From Flavobacterium ardleyense (lineage in GTDB: Bacteria; Bacteroidota; Bacteroidia; Flavobacteriales; Flavobacteriaceae), in assembly GCF_033547075.1 (NCBI RefSeq), contig NZ_CP137891.1:1054001-1118000 (forward strand): a stretch of 64,000 nucleotides of DNA, written 5' to 3'. Positions 1 to 8,100 of this stretch are shown here, piece by piece. The position numbers and the translations under genes were made by a program. The notes under the pieces are model-generated. The model had not been told where the DNA came from. It worked only from the letters and a program-made list of their open reading frames with translations, and did no database searches. How positions within the stretch are numbered: position 1 is the first letter of the stretch; every line of letters begins with the position of its first letter.

Positions 1-50
1 TCTTCTAATTTTCTATATTTTACTTTGCATTCGTACCAAATATTGCTCAT
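1..50 (-). CDS. DUF4494 family protein, N-terminus only (partial)
   Basis: The minus strand from an ATG at 50 encodes MSNIWYECKVKYRKLE and runs off the window edge. The W-Y-E-C-K-V-K-Y-R-K start matches my memory of DUF4494 proteins, short cytoplasmic proteins of unknown function common in Bacteroidetes. Only about 16 residues are visible, so the call rests on this N-terminal signature. A second ATG at 55 leads directly to a stop and was not used. Confidence 0.55.
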   Translation of the reverse strand, partial: MSNIWYECKVKYRKLE

Positions 51-625
51 CTCATTTTATTTTTAGGAAGTCAAAGATAGATTTAAAAAGGAAATTTAAT
101 CCCATTATTCCGACTTTAACAAGGTGATTATTTAAAGTTTTGAAACTTATTTATTTTCGAAATTACTGCCGAACAAAATTGATTTTTACATAAAAACCAT
201 CGCAAGGATACTTGTGAGATTTCCATTTTTGATGATTAGGATAATTTTCACCTTTAGTTTTTTTTGGGCGGCTTGTGGCTGTTTCATTCTTCACAGCCAC
301 AACCGGGCTGTGCACTGTATCTTTGCTGCCAAGAACTATTTTGCAAATATTTCATATATAATATGGCAGCAAAGGATGCCGTTTCCATCCCTGCCGCGAT
401 CGTAAAGAAGAAATTTCTACCTTTTAAGAATTCATAAAAACATTAATCAAACACAAAATAACAATTGTATAAAACGTCGTTCCTATACCATCGTAGCAGC
501 TATATTTTTCTCAAAGGAAATCCGCATTAGAATAATTGACAATACTACGAGCAATTGTACTAAAATACCGCAGCAAAACCGCCTATCATTACTAACTTCG
601 TGCTAAAATCGATTAACTTACCAAT
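51..625. other. Gene-poor stretch containing one interspersed hairpin repeat
   Basis: No credible gene lies between the DUF4494 start and the SRPBCC pseudogene. A 63-codon frame at 214-405 has no family signature and lies over the hairpin repeat at 266-402. The rest is AT-rich with no recognisable promoter pair or terminator. Confidence 0.5.
266..402 (-). repeat. Flavobacterial interspersed hairpin repeat, copy A
   Basis: Two nested structures are visible. One is a hairpin with TTGTGGCTG / CAGCCACAA arms at 274-302. The other has perfect 11-bp arms, CTTTGCTGCCA at 321-331 and TGGCAGCAAAG at 364-374. Landmarks CGGGCTGT, ATCTTT, AAAGGAT and CCATCCCT recur in the same order in the element at 51170-51262, so the two appear to be copies of one non-coding family. 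The orientation is assigned by comparison with the copy at 4964. Confidence 0.5.
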
Positions 626-1102
626 ATGCCCCTAATCCAACTTACCACCAAAATTTGCGCGCCAATATCAACTGTTTTCGACTTATCACGAAGCATTGAT
701 TTGCATAAAATTTCGACCCAACATACAAATGAGGAGGCAATCGCTGGACGCACTTCTGGATTAATCAATTTTGGCGAAAGCGTCACTTGGCGAGCAAAAC
801 ACTTTGGAATATATTAAACTCTTACATCCAAAATTACCGTCTTCGAAAATCCAAATTTCTTTGTAGACGAAATGCAAAGTGGAATTTTTAAATCTTTCAA
901 ACATCAACACCTATTTTCTGAAGAGCAAAATGAAACAGTGATGACTGACATTTTTGAGTATCAATCTCCATTCGGAATTTTAGGAAAACTTGCCGACAAA
1001 CTATTCCTCAAAATGTATATGACACAACTCCTAGAAAAGAGAAATCAAACAATTAAAGTTTTTGCGGAATCAAATCGTTGGGAAGAAGTACTTTCAAAGT
1101 AA
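626..1102 (+). pseudogene. SRPBCC family protein interrupted by an in-frame stop
   Basis: Two frames, 626-817 and 872-1102, are in the same register and separated only by a TAA at 815-817. Reading through it gives one continuous polypeptide of about 158 residues. It starts MPLIQLTTKICAPI, contains SIDLHKIST and AIAGRTSGLINFGE, and continues after the stop with TLTSKITVFENPNFFVDEM. This is the usual length and order of a SRPBCC (START-like, cell-division-inhibitor-like) ligand-binding protein of Flavobacterium. Relatives usually have Lys-Gln around the interrupted position, so a CAA to TAA change is the simplest cause. It is either a recent pseudogene or a sequencing error. The ligand is unknown. 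Confidence 0.72.
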
Positions 1103-1149
1103 ATGGAAAGATGTTTTGCATTATATTTAGATCTGCAAAATTCTACCTT

Positions 1150-2829
1150 ATGAAGATATTTTTATTTTTATCATTCTTGTTGTTGACGATGCCAATTAGT
1201 GCCCAAGAATCCTATTCTAAACTTACTGCCCAAGCAAGTAATATCGTAAAATCGCAAGATTCTTTAAATTACGGCCAAGCATCAAAACAGTTTCAAGAAG
1301 CTTTTGCAAAATATCCAGACAGCATCAAAGACACGGATTTTTATTACGCTTCAATTTTGTATTCGGAGTTGAAAGAACTGGACAAAGCTTTTAGATATCT
1401 CACTCCATTAGTAGCAAAGGAAACGGATGATGAGGGATTTCCGGGCTGGACTTTCGTATTGGACAGCTATGCTCAAGATGATTACAAAAATCTGCTAACT
1501 GACCCAAGATGGACCGAGCTGACAAAATCTGCCAGTATAGCTAAAAATCAATTTTTCGAAAAACTTGATGCTCAGCAAACGGAATTTTTTGATACTAAGG
1601 CAGAATTTAAAATGCATGGATCTGCGGAGGAACTGTATCAGCACTTAAAAAACTTCAACCCTTATAAGCAAAAACATCAGCAGAATTATTCGATTTCCTT
1701 TAAAGTAAATGATACTTTAATTACTTCTTATTTGGTACATCTACCAGCAAACTACAATCCCAAGAAGAAATATTCGGCATTAATTTTTCTGCATGGAGCA
1801 GTGCGTTTTACAAATTTTGCCGAATATCAGATTGCACAGCAAGTTTTAGGTTACGGAAATAAATTTTTGACCAAACATGGCGATTTGAATGATCAAATTC
1901 TGATTTTTCCAAGCGCGGACAAAAAATTTAATTGGATGACCGCGGATGCAGGATTTTATATTGTTCCTGAAATTGTCAAGCAACTAAAGTCAGCACTAAA
2001 TATTGATGATAATAAAGTTTTTGTCACCGGGCATTCTAATGGAGCTACCGGATCTTTTTCTTACGCTATAAAGCAACCTACACAGTTTGCTGGTTTTTAT
2101 GGATTTAATACTTTTCCGAAAGTTTTTACAGGAGGTACTTTTATCAACAATATTCTTAACCGATCTTTTCTAAACTTCTCAACCGACCAAGATTACTACT
2201 ATCCTCCAAATGCAAATGATACTCTAAATAAAGTAATGGCTACAATTAAAGCTGATTACAAAGATTATCGATACAACGGTTTTCCGCACTGGTTTCCTGA
2301 TTTTGAGGCGTCCGAACCCGCTTTCAAAATTCTATTTGCAGATCTAAAATCAAGAGAGAGAAATCCATTTCCCAAAAGATTGGAGTGGGAATTTGATGAT
2401 GACAAATACGGCGCTGTTGACTGGCTAAGCGAGATTAGACTAGACACTCTGCAGACTAGAAAACCGTGGCATCAGAATCTGAATTTTGAGATAAAAAAGC
2501 GTCTAAAATATGACGACAAAGATGTTTTGGTCGAGTATGAAGTAGATGAGAAAGCTTTTGATTTTCCTCGAAAGTCGGGTAAAATAATCGCAGAATATCA
2601 AGACAACACTTTTAAAATTCAAACATCTTGTATATCTTCTTTTACCATTTTGATATCTCCTGAAATGGTTAATCTAAAAAAGAAAGTCAAGATTTATTTG
2701 AACGGAAAAATATACAAAAAGGTGAAAATTGATGCTGAAAAAGCATTTATAATCCAGAATTATCAAGAGAATAAAGATCGTGCTCAGATTTGGGTCAACG
2801 AAGTGGAGGTGAAAGTTCTATATAATTAA
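1150..2829 (+). CDS. Secreted alpha/beta-hydrolase (esterase-like) with N-terminal helical repeat region
   Basis: This 559-residue protein starts at the ATG beginning MKIFLFLSFLLLTMPISAQ, a clear signal peptide. A longer frame from 1078 would overlap the upstream pseudogene. Residues about 25-140 look like helical TPR-type repeats. The catalytic part has an oxyanion-loop HGA at residues 215-217 and a nucleophile elbow GHSNG at 294-298 with Ser296. A His in the motif NGFPHWFPDF is the likely catalytic base. Residues after about 430 form an Ig-like or beta-rich tail. The fold resembles secreted PHB-depolymerase or feruloyl-esterase-like enzymes, but the substrate cannot be read from sequence. 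It is probably periplasmic or exported, and it stands alone between the SRPBCC pseudogene and a DUF2007 gene. Confidence 0.75.
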   Translation: MKIFLFLSFLLLTMPISAQESYSKLTAQASNIVKSQDSLNYGQASKQFQEAFAKYPDSIKDTDFYYASILYSELKELDKAFRYLTPLVAKETDDEGFPGWTFVLDSYAQDDYKNLLTDPRWTELTKSASIAKNQFFEKLDAQQTEFFDTKAEFKMHGSAEELYQHLKNFNPYKQKHQQNYSISFKVNDTLITSYLVHLPANYNPKKKYSALIFLHGAVRFTNFAEYQIAQQVLGYGNKFLTKHGDLNDQILIFPSADKKFNWMTADAGFYIVPEIVKQLKSALNIDDNKVFVTGHSNGATGSFSYAIKQPTQFAGFYGFNTFPKVFTGGTFINNILNRSFLNFSTDQDYYYPPNANDTLNKVMATIKADYKDYRYNGFPHWFPDFEASEPAFKILFADLKSRERNPFPKRLEWEFDDDKYGAVDWLSEIRLDTLQTRKPWHQNLNFEIKKRLKYDDKDVLVEYEVDEKAFDFPRKSGKIIAEYQDNTFKIQTSCISSFTILISPEMVNLKKKVKIYLNGKIYKKVKIDAEKAFIIQNYQENKDRAQIWVNEVEVKVLYN

Positions 2830-2895
2830 TTTGCCATAAATTTTTCCATAATTTAATTGCAAATACCTACTTAGGTTATATCTTTATTTAGATCA

Positions 2896-2933
2896 CTTGC
2901 AGCACACACCTACTGAAAGGTGTGTGCAGCAAG
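2896..2933 (+). terminator. Strong hairpin after the hydrolase gene
   Basis: Arms at 2896-2911 and 2918-2933 pair over 16 positions with one mismatch around a 6-nt loop; the inner arm is GCACACACCT. There is no clear U-tract, so it may terminate weakly or act as a 3' mRNA stabiliser. Confidence 0.45.
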
Positions 2934-2966
2934 AATTTAGGTTTTTAATACGTTTAGCGAACAAAC

Positions 2967-3422
2967 ATGGAAAATAATAAGTTTAAAAAAATCGGTCAGT
3001 TTCAGTATTCTAGCGAAGCCTATATTTATAAAGGGAAACTAGAATCCGAAGGTATAGAAGTTTTTGTTCGCGACAATCACACTGTTGATACAGATCCATT
3101 AATCAGCAATGCCATTGGAGGTGTAAAATTATTCGTGAGGGTAGAAGATTATGCAGAAGCAATGGAAATTCTTTCTGAAATCAGTACATTTTCTGTGGAC
3201 GACACTGGAAATCTCATCAAATGTCCGAGTTGTGGTGCGGAGAAAATCCAACTGCTGACTTCCATCAAAGATTTAAAATCCTTTATCTCGTTTTTATTTT
3301 CATTTCTCGTTTTTGTACTACCGTTTTACAATAGATACCAATACAAATGTGAATCTTGTGGTTTTGAATTTTCTGATGAAACGACCAAACCGCGGGGAAT
3401 TAGTTCCAAGAATATTGCTTAA
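2967..3422 (+). CDS. DUF2007 domain protein with split zinc-ribbon and one membrane helix
   Basis: This 151-residue protein begins with a DUF2007 (putative signal-transducing protein) domain at residues 8-70: tyrosine- and serine-rich, then EGIEVFVRDN and GGVKLFVRVEDYAEAMEIL. It is followed by two cysteine pairs, Cys86/Cys89 (CPSC) and Cys128/Cys131 (CESC). A hydrophobic segment at about 105-121 lies between the pairs, so the zinc-ribbon halves would flank a membrane anchor. The DUF2007 fold is ferredoxin-like, related to PII-type signalling domains, but no ligand is known. It appears monocistronic. Confidence 0.8.
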   Translation: MENNKFKKIGQFQYSSEAYIYKGKLESEGIEVFVRDNHTVDTDPLISNAIGGVKLFVRVEDYAEAMEILSEISTFSVDDTGNLIKCPSCGAEKIQLLTSIKDLKSFISFLFSFLVFVLPFYNRYQYKCESCGFEFSDETTKPRGISSKNIA

Positions 3423-3575
3423 TTTAAAAAGGTATGATTCTTCAAAATCTTGATATCTACTTGTCAAGTACACGACACGCAATTCATCTACAAAATGCAA
3501 CATTTCGGTGATTTTATTTGCTAGAATTAAATTTTTATTTCCAATTTTACTTTTCGAAAAAAAAGCAACAATAGT

Positions 3576-4235
3576 ATGGAGCATGCAATAAAAATTATGA
3601 TCTACATCCACGCGTTTTTTGGTGGAATTGGTTTAATAACTGGCTTAGGGAGTGTAATAGTACAAAAAGGTAGTAATATCCATAAGAAATTAGGAACTGC
3701 ATTTTCGTATTCGATGATTTTGAGTTCAATCATTTCTTTGATTGTGGCACGAATGCCTAATCACGAGAATTTATTTTTGTTCTTAATTGGAATCTTTACT
3801 ATTTACCTGGTTTTGTCTGGTACGAGAGCCCTCAAGCTTCGAGCTAAATATAAAACCAAAGCCGATTTAATGGATAAAATAATTTCGGGAAGCATGTTGC
3901 TTTTATCTTTGATTATGCTCTCGGTGGGTATTATAGGAATTCTGCAGGAAATAGCCAACAGTATTCTATATGTATTTTTCGGAGGTTTTGGACTCTTAAT
4001 GAGCATCAAAGATTTTCGAACTTTCAAAACTTTTAGCAGCAACAAAAATGCTTGGATCAAAAGTCACATTGGGCGTATGGTAGGTGCTCTGATTGCATCT
4101 ATTACAGCTTTTATGGTAGCTGGACTTAATATCGGAACAGTTGTGGTTTGGATTACACCAACCATTGTGGGGACTATTTATATCATTTTTTGGACCAGAA
4201 AATTTAGCAACCCAAAAGTAGTAGTTAAGGAATAG
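3576..4235 (+). CDS. DUF2306-like integral membrane protein
   Basis: This 219-residue protein is very hydrophobic, with about six to seven predicted membrane helices. It starts MEHAIKIMIYIHAFFGGIGLITG and continues VQKGSNIHKKLG, the HxxxG region typical of DUF2306-type proteins. A shared function for this family is not established; heme or quinone-related roles have been proposed only loosely. No partner is adjacent. The next gene encodes another small membrane protein on the same strand, about 110 nt downstream, so co-transcription is possible. Confidence 0.6.
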   Translation: MEHAIKIMIYIHAFFGGIGLITGLGSVIVQKGSNIHKKLGTAFSYSMILSSIISLIVARMPNHENLFLFLIGIFTIYLVLSGTRALKLRAKYKTKADLMDKIISGSMLLLSLIMLSVGIIGILQEIANSILYVFFGGFGLLMSIKDFRTFKTFSSNKNAWIKSHIGRMVGALIASITAFMVAGLNIGTVVVWITPTIVGTIYIIFWTRKFSNPKVVVKE

Positions 4236-4344
4236 CGGACATCGCATTTAGGTCGTGCCTGATACTGCTGTAAAAAATGTGCCTTATTTTATAAAACTTT
4301 GGCTACACCAACATGTATTTTTACAACTTCAGATACTTAAAACT

Positions 4345-4761
4345 ATGCAAGACGACAAACCACAATTTAGCCAACATCTCTCAAACGAACAGACTTTTCT
4401 TTCTTGGGTCCGCACTGGTCTCGAAGTAATGGCTTTTGGAATTGTCTCGGTGAAATTTTCTTTATTCACTAATCAACTAGTAGGAATTCTTCTTGTGGGT
4501 GGTGGTGCTTTGATGAACCTATTTGCTTACTTAAAATACCGACAAAATCTCCGCCGACTTCGGGAAGCTGAATTTAAATATTCGCATAAAATGGTGACGG
4601 TTGTAATAATCGGAATTATGATGATAAGCATTACGCTACTCGTTATTTTGTATGACGCTTATATTACCGGCGATGCCACGCCCGTGCCTCTAAAGGATAA
4701 AATTGAAGAAACGAGCGGTTTGCCCGCAGACTCATCCTTTACCGAAGCTCCTAAAAATTAA
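4345..4761 (+). CDS. DUF202 (YidH-type) inner-membrane protein
   Basis: This 138-residue protein begins at the ATG encoding MQDDKPQFSQHLSNEQTFLSW. The LSNEQTFLSWVRTGLEVMAFG block is the DUF202 signature (acidic-aromatic N-terminus, conserved Arg in the first helix). Three membrane helices are expected, at about 27-40, 45-62 and 83-104, followed by a polar C-terminal tail of about 30 residues. The longer frame from 4255 adds residues that lack family features, so this start is preferred. The biochemical role of DUF202 proteins is unknown. Confidence 0.8.
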   Translation: MQDDKPQFSQHLSNEQTFLSWVRTGLEVMAFGIVSVKFSLFTNQLVGILLVGGGALMNLFAYLKYRQNLRRLREAEFKYSHKMVTVVIIGIMMISITLLVILYDAYITGDATPVPLKDKIEETSGLPADSSFTEAPKN

Positions 4762-5109
4762 AATATTTTTAATTAGTGTTCAAAAGAAAGCGGTTCGCAG
4801 TTTACAATCTACGGGCCGCTTTTAATGAAGTGTTTTGTTTCTGCCATTTGAAAGAAAATTTCCCTTGGATGAAATTTAGATTGTTGACTGTCGATATTTA
4901 GTATTGGTCATTTGAAAACCTTTTTCAAGTTATTTTACTGAGTCTTTAATCGAAGGTATTTATTGCAGCCCGGATGGCAATGGAAAGCCCGGAGCAAAAA
5001 AAGCCAGTTTTTTGGGCAGAAAAGAGCGACCAACGGAAGCTCCTTTTATGCCTTTGAAAAAACGGCTTTTTTTGTGAGGACTTGGAAAGTACAGCCGGAA
5101 ATGCTGCCC
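4762..5109. other. Non-coding interval, mostly an interspersed repeat
   Basis: No gene is visible between the DUF202 gene and the GLUG-protein terminator. The right part, from about 4964, is copy B of the interspersed repeat. The left part, around 4762-4960, is AT-rich and featureless to my reading. Confidence 0.5.
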
Positions 5110-5116
5110 AAAAAAA
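4964..5116 (+). repeat. Flavobacterial interspersed hairpin repeat, copy B
   Basis: The element starts GCAGCCCGGATGG and ends TACAGCCGGAAATGCTGCC followed by an A-tract. A 24-nt block at 5022-5045 is identical to the reverse complement of 32939-32962, inside a similar element on the other strand. The terminal GCTGCC plus A-run is also shared with that element and with 40430-40470. There is no coding capacity. Confidence 0.6.
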
Positions 5117-5143
5117 AAGTCACCACAATTAAGTGATGACTTT
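5110..5143 (-). terminator. Rho-independent terminator of the GLUG-repeat gene
   Basis: On the minus strand GTCATCAC and GTGGTGAC form an 8-bp stem (one G-U pair) around a 6-nt loop. A run of nine T follows. It lies about 25 nt past the stop codon at 5167. Confidence 0.75.
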
Positions 5144-5166
5144 CTATAGTTGAAGTGTTGTCTAAA

Positions 5167-6549
5167 TTAGTTTTTTACAAACTTTCTAGTCACTTTTCCT
5201 TGATCTGTAGTAATTTGTATAATGTAAATTCCTGCAGCCAATCCGTCAGCAGAAATTTGTGCTGATGTACTGTTTAACTTATTTGAAGAAATTTGCTGTC
5301 CTGAGATTGAATAGATTGCGTATCCTGAAAGATTTGCCGCTGTCTCAATATTGATTACTGCATCTACCAGTGTTGGGTAAATTGAAACTGCTAATTCTGT
5401 TGCAAAACCAGGTGTAGAAAGTACTGCAAATTGGAAGGTTGGATAACCATTATTCACTGCTTCGCTTCTAGTCCATGGAGTTGATGCTTGCGCTGCGTTT
5501 AGCAAAGTTACCATTGCATCTGATTTCATTTCGGAAGTCGTTTTGGAAGTAGAATTAATTACCACTTCTGGGCCTTCCCAAAGACCTACAAGATTGGTAA
5601 TTCCTGAAGCTTGTGCATCCCAAAAAAGGTTTTCGGTAGTGATGTTTGCAACAGTACCAATTAGAGCACCTATGTACTCAGGTCCAGTAACGATTCCTGT
5701 AGAGTATGAATTTTTGATAATAAGTTCGCCTGCTGATCCTCCGTAAAAGCCACCTGCGCGTCCAAAAGATACTGTAACATTTCCTGTAGAAAAACAGTTA
5801 TTTATAGTGATTGGACGGTTTGGAAAAAAGGTTGGTGCAGTGTAACCTGCAACTCCACCGGCAAGATATAATGCTGAAACTGCTGCAGAAGAATAGCTTT
5901 CTGTGATGGTTGCAAGATCCCACGGACCGCCTACGATTCCACCTACTTGTGCTTCTCCAACTACTGTTCCTGCAACTGAGCAACGTAGTATGTGAGAATT
6001 TGTCAGTAATGAACCGGCGATTCCTCCAATATTTGCTCCTAATTCTGCCGAAAGATCCAATCCAGTAACGTGGCAATCAGTAACTGTAGATCTCATTAAT
6101 CCGCCAGCAATTCCTCCTGAACTATCTTTTCCTCTAACGTAAAGATTGTTAAACTTTAGGTTTTTGATCGTAGCATCGGTTGCTTGTCCAAAAAATCCTG
6201 TGAAAGCACCAGCTGGAGTTACTATAAAACCATTGCTGATTGTGTGGTTGTTACCATCAAAGGTACCTGAAAACGTTAGTGCAACTGTTTTTCCAATTGG
6301 TGAAAATAAATGCGCTCCCAAATCAATATCAGCACCTAGCACGATTGTTTTTCCAACAAATTTGTTTCCACCTTCAACCAAGACTGCTAATCCTGCTAAT
6401 TCTTGTGGAGTAGAAAGTGTAAAAGACGTTGCGTCATTATACCAAAGTGTGTTGGCTTCTGTTGACCAATTAGTGGTTGGTACAGTTTGTGCAAAAGTTG
6501 TACTTACAATTAAGCAAGCAAAACTTAGAAAGAGTAGAATTTTTTTCAT
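5167..6549 (-). CDS. T9SS-exported surface protein with GLUG repeats
   Basis: This 460-residue protein has a signal peptide (MKKILLFLSFACLIVSTTFAQ). The middle, about residues 95-310, is made of Gly-rich GLUG-type repeats (GGIAGSLLTNS, GGIVGGPWDLATITESYSS, AGGVAGY, GALIGTV), a beta-helix feature of adhesins. The last 80 residues match a type A T9SS C-terminal sorting domain: STPGFATELAVSIYPTLVDAVINIE is the entry region, then AGIYIIQITTDQGKVTRKFVKN. It is therefore probably secreted through the outer membrane and anchored or released at the cell surface. A role in adhesion is inference. It is monocistronic, with its own terminator. Confidence 0.85.
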   Translation of the reverse strand: MKKILLFLSFACLIVSTTFAQTVPTTNWSTEANTLWYNDATSFTLSTPQELAGLAVLVEGGNKFVGKTIVLGADIDLGAHLFSPIGKTVALTFSGTFDGNNHTISNGFIVTPAGAFTGFFGQATDATIKNLKFNNLYVRGKDSSGGIAGGLMRSTVTDCHVTGLDLSAELGANIGGIAGSLLTNSHILRCSVAGTVVGEAQVGGIVGGPWDLATITESYSSAAVSALYLAGGVAGYTAPTFFPNRPITINNCFSTGNVTVSFGRAGGFYGGSAGELIIKNSYSTGIVTGPEYIGALIGTVANITTENLFWDAQASGITNLVGLWEGPEVVINSTSKTTSEMKSDAMVTLLNAAQASTPWTRSEAVNNGYPTFQFAVLSTPGFATELAVSIYPTLVDAVINIETAANLSGYAIYSISGQQISSNKLNSTSAQISADGLAAGIYIIQITTDQGKVTRKFVKN

Positions 6550-6794
6550 GATATTGTACTTTTGTTAAATGAAATTAGATATTTCACAAAAGTAAGTTAT
6601 ATAAGTGTATAATTACAACAAGATTTACCTTTCAACATTTCTCGAAAAAAATGCTATTTCTGACATTACAACATTTCGCGGTTCATTTAATTAAGAAGCA
6701 GGAGGTAGGCAATATTTTTTTCGGCTTTGCGTGAACTTTTTGGTACTTTTGTTGAGATTAAATTATTAAAATTTTTTCACAATTATTTGATGAT

Positions 6795-7481
6795 ATGCGA
6801 TTATACCTAATATTTGTACTTTTTTGCGGTTCGGCTGTCTTTGCTCAAGATACAATTCCAAATTTTTCAGCAATTGATTCTCTGTACCGAGAAGATCAAT
6901 TTTATATGGGTATCTCTTATAATTTGCTTCAAAATCGTAATGACGGAATTAGACAAAACAAAATTTCTTACGGAATAACTGGTGGTTTCCTGCGCGATAT
7001 GCCGATTAATGCCCGCCGAAACTTTTCGATTGCCGCAGGTTTAGGGTATTCGTTTCAGAATTATAATCAGAATATTTTGGTTAGCAAAAAAGATAATGTC
7101 TATTCTTATTCAACGATAGATCCCGCAGCACCGTTCAATAAAAACAAAGTTCAGACCCACGCGATCGAATTGCCAATTGAAATAAGATGGCGAACTTCCA
7201 ACGCCGAAAGTCATAAGTTTTGGAGAGTTTATACAGGTTTTAAAGTAGGGTATGTGTTTTATGACGTTTCGAAATATGAAGGGTCACAAGGAAAATTTGT
7301 CTATACCAATAATCCGGATATAAGTAAAGTCAATTATACTGTTTACACTGCATTAGGGTATAATACTTGGAATGCCACGGTTTCTTACGGCATAAATCCA
7401 ATCTTTGAAAACGGAAATTTGAATGGAAATCCTATAAAATTGAATGCGCTGAGTTTGGGATTGCTATTTTATATTTTGTAA
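6795..7481 (+). CDS. Outer-membrane beta-barrel (porin-like) protein
   Basis: This 228-residue protein has a signal peptide (MRLYLIFVLFCGSAVFAQ). Alternating amphipathic strands ending in aromatic residues are visible (YMGISYNLL, FSIAAGLGYSF, HAIELPIEIRWR, FWRVYTGFKVGYVFY). It ends in LSLGLLFYIL, like an outer-membrane insertion signal. This fits the beta-barrel domain family of Bacteroidetes (PorT or porin-like). PorT/SprT was considered, but the neighbours here are a PAP2-like gene and rpoN, so I do not assign it. Its 3' end overlaps the convergent PAP2-like gene by 18 nt. Confidence 0.75.
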   Translation: MRLYLIFVLFCGSAVFAQDTIPNFSAIDSLYREDQFYMGISYNLLQNRNDGIRQNKISYGITGGFLRDMPINARRNFSIAAGLGYSFQNYNQNILVSKKDNVYSYSTIDPAAPFNKNKVQTHAIELPIEIRWRTSNAESHKFWRVYTGFKVGYVFYDVSKYEGSQGKFVYTNNPDISKVNYTVYTALGYNTWNATVSYGINPIFENGNLNGNPIKLNALSLGLLFYIL

Positions 7482-8087
7482 AAAGATCCAAGGAATTAGA
7501 AACAACTGAGGTATAAAACCTACGAAGAAACCTGCGAGTAACTCCTTTGGTGTATGCGCCTTCATATAAAGGCGTGAGGTGCCTACAAGTCCGTTTAAGA
7601 AAAATAATATCGAAATTTCGAGAAGTAAATTCCGTTGAGTATAGACGCTCATTGCAATGCAAAAGGAGACTAACGAACTGACTCCCACCATATGCAAACT
7701 TGCTTTTACATCTATTAAAACAAGAAGAAGGGCAAGGAGTGTGCTAATAAAACAGCCCAGAAAAAAGTAGTACAATCCTGGAATGTAGACAAACATATTT
7801 CCTTGGGTAATGAGTACTAAGAATAATATTGACTGAATAAGTAGAGGAATTTTGCGCTGCGATACAATAGGCAGCATTATCGAATCTATTTTATTAATTG
7901 ATTTTAAAAATAAAAAGCAAAGTACAGGAAGTATAATTGTGAAGATTATTCCTTGCGTATAAACCAATAATTGTTCTGAAGCAGTTAGAGAATTGGTTGA
8001 TACCAGAAAATAAAATACAATCGCTAGTAGCGGTATAAAGAGGGGATGAAAAAAATAGGAAAATATGGGTAGAACTTTTTTTAGCAT
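7464..8087 (-). CDS. PAP2-like integral membrane protein
   Basis: This 207-residue protein has about six membrane helices. The end carries a weak phosphatidic-acid-phosphatase type 2 signature: KASLHMVGVSSL, then SRLYMKAHTPKELLAGFFVG, recalling the SR-x5-H-x3-D motif with Glu in place of Asp. The first PAP2 motif (KxxxxxxRP) is degenerate, so catalysis is uncertain. It may be a pseudoenzyme or have a changed substrate. It lies 13 nt downstream of rpoN on the same strand and is probably co-transcribed with it. Confidence 0.65.
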   Translation of the reverse strand: MLKKVLPIFSYFFHPLFIPLLAIVFYFLVSTNSLTASEQLLVYTQGIIFTIILPVLCFLFLKSINKIDSIMLPIVSQRKIPLLIQSILFLVLITQGNMFVYIPGLYYFFLGCFISTLLALLLVLIDVKASLHMVGVSSLVSFCIAMSVYTQRNLLLEISILFFLNGLVGTSRLYMKAHTPKELLAGFFVGFIPQLFLIPWIFLQNIK

Positions 8088-8100
8088 ACTTTCTTGCTTC

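Noticed and set aside
214..405. 63-codon frame on the plus strand
   Set aside because: It overlaps the hairpin repeat at 266-402, starts with a non-ATG codon and has no family features.
6146..6568. 140-codon frame on the plus strand
   Set aside because: It is antisense to the 5' part of the GLUG-repeat gene, whose signal peptide and sorting domain are clear.
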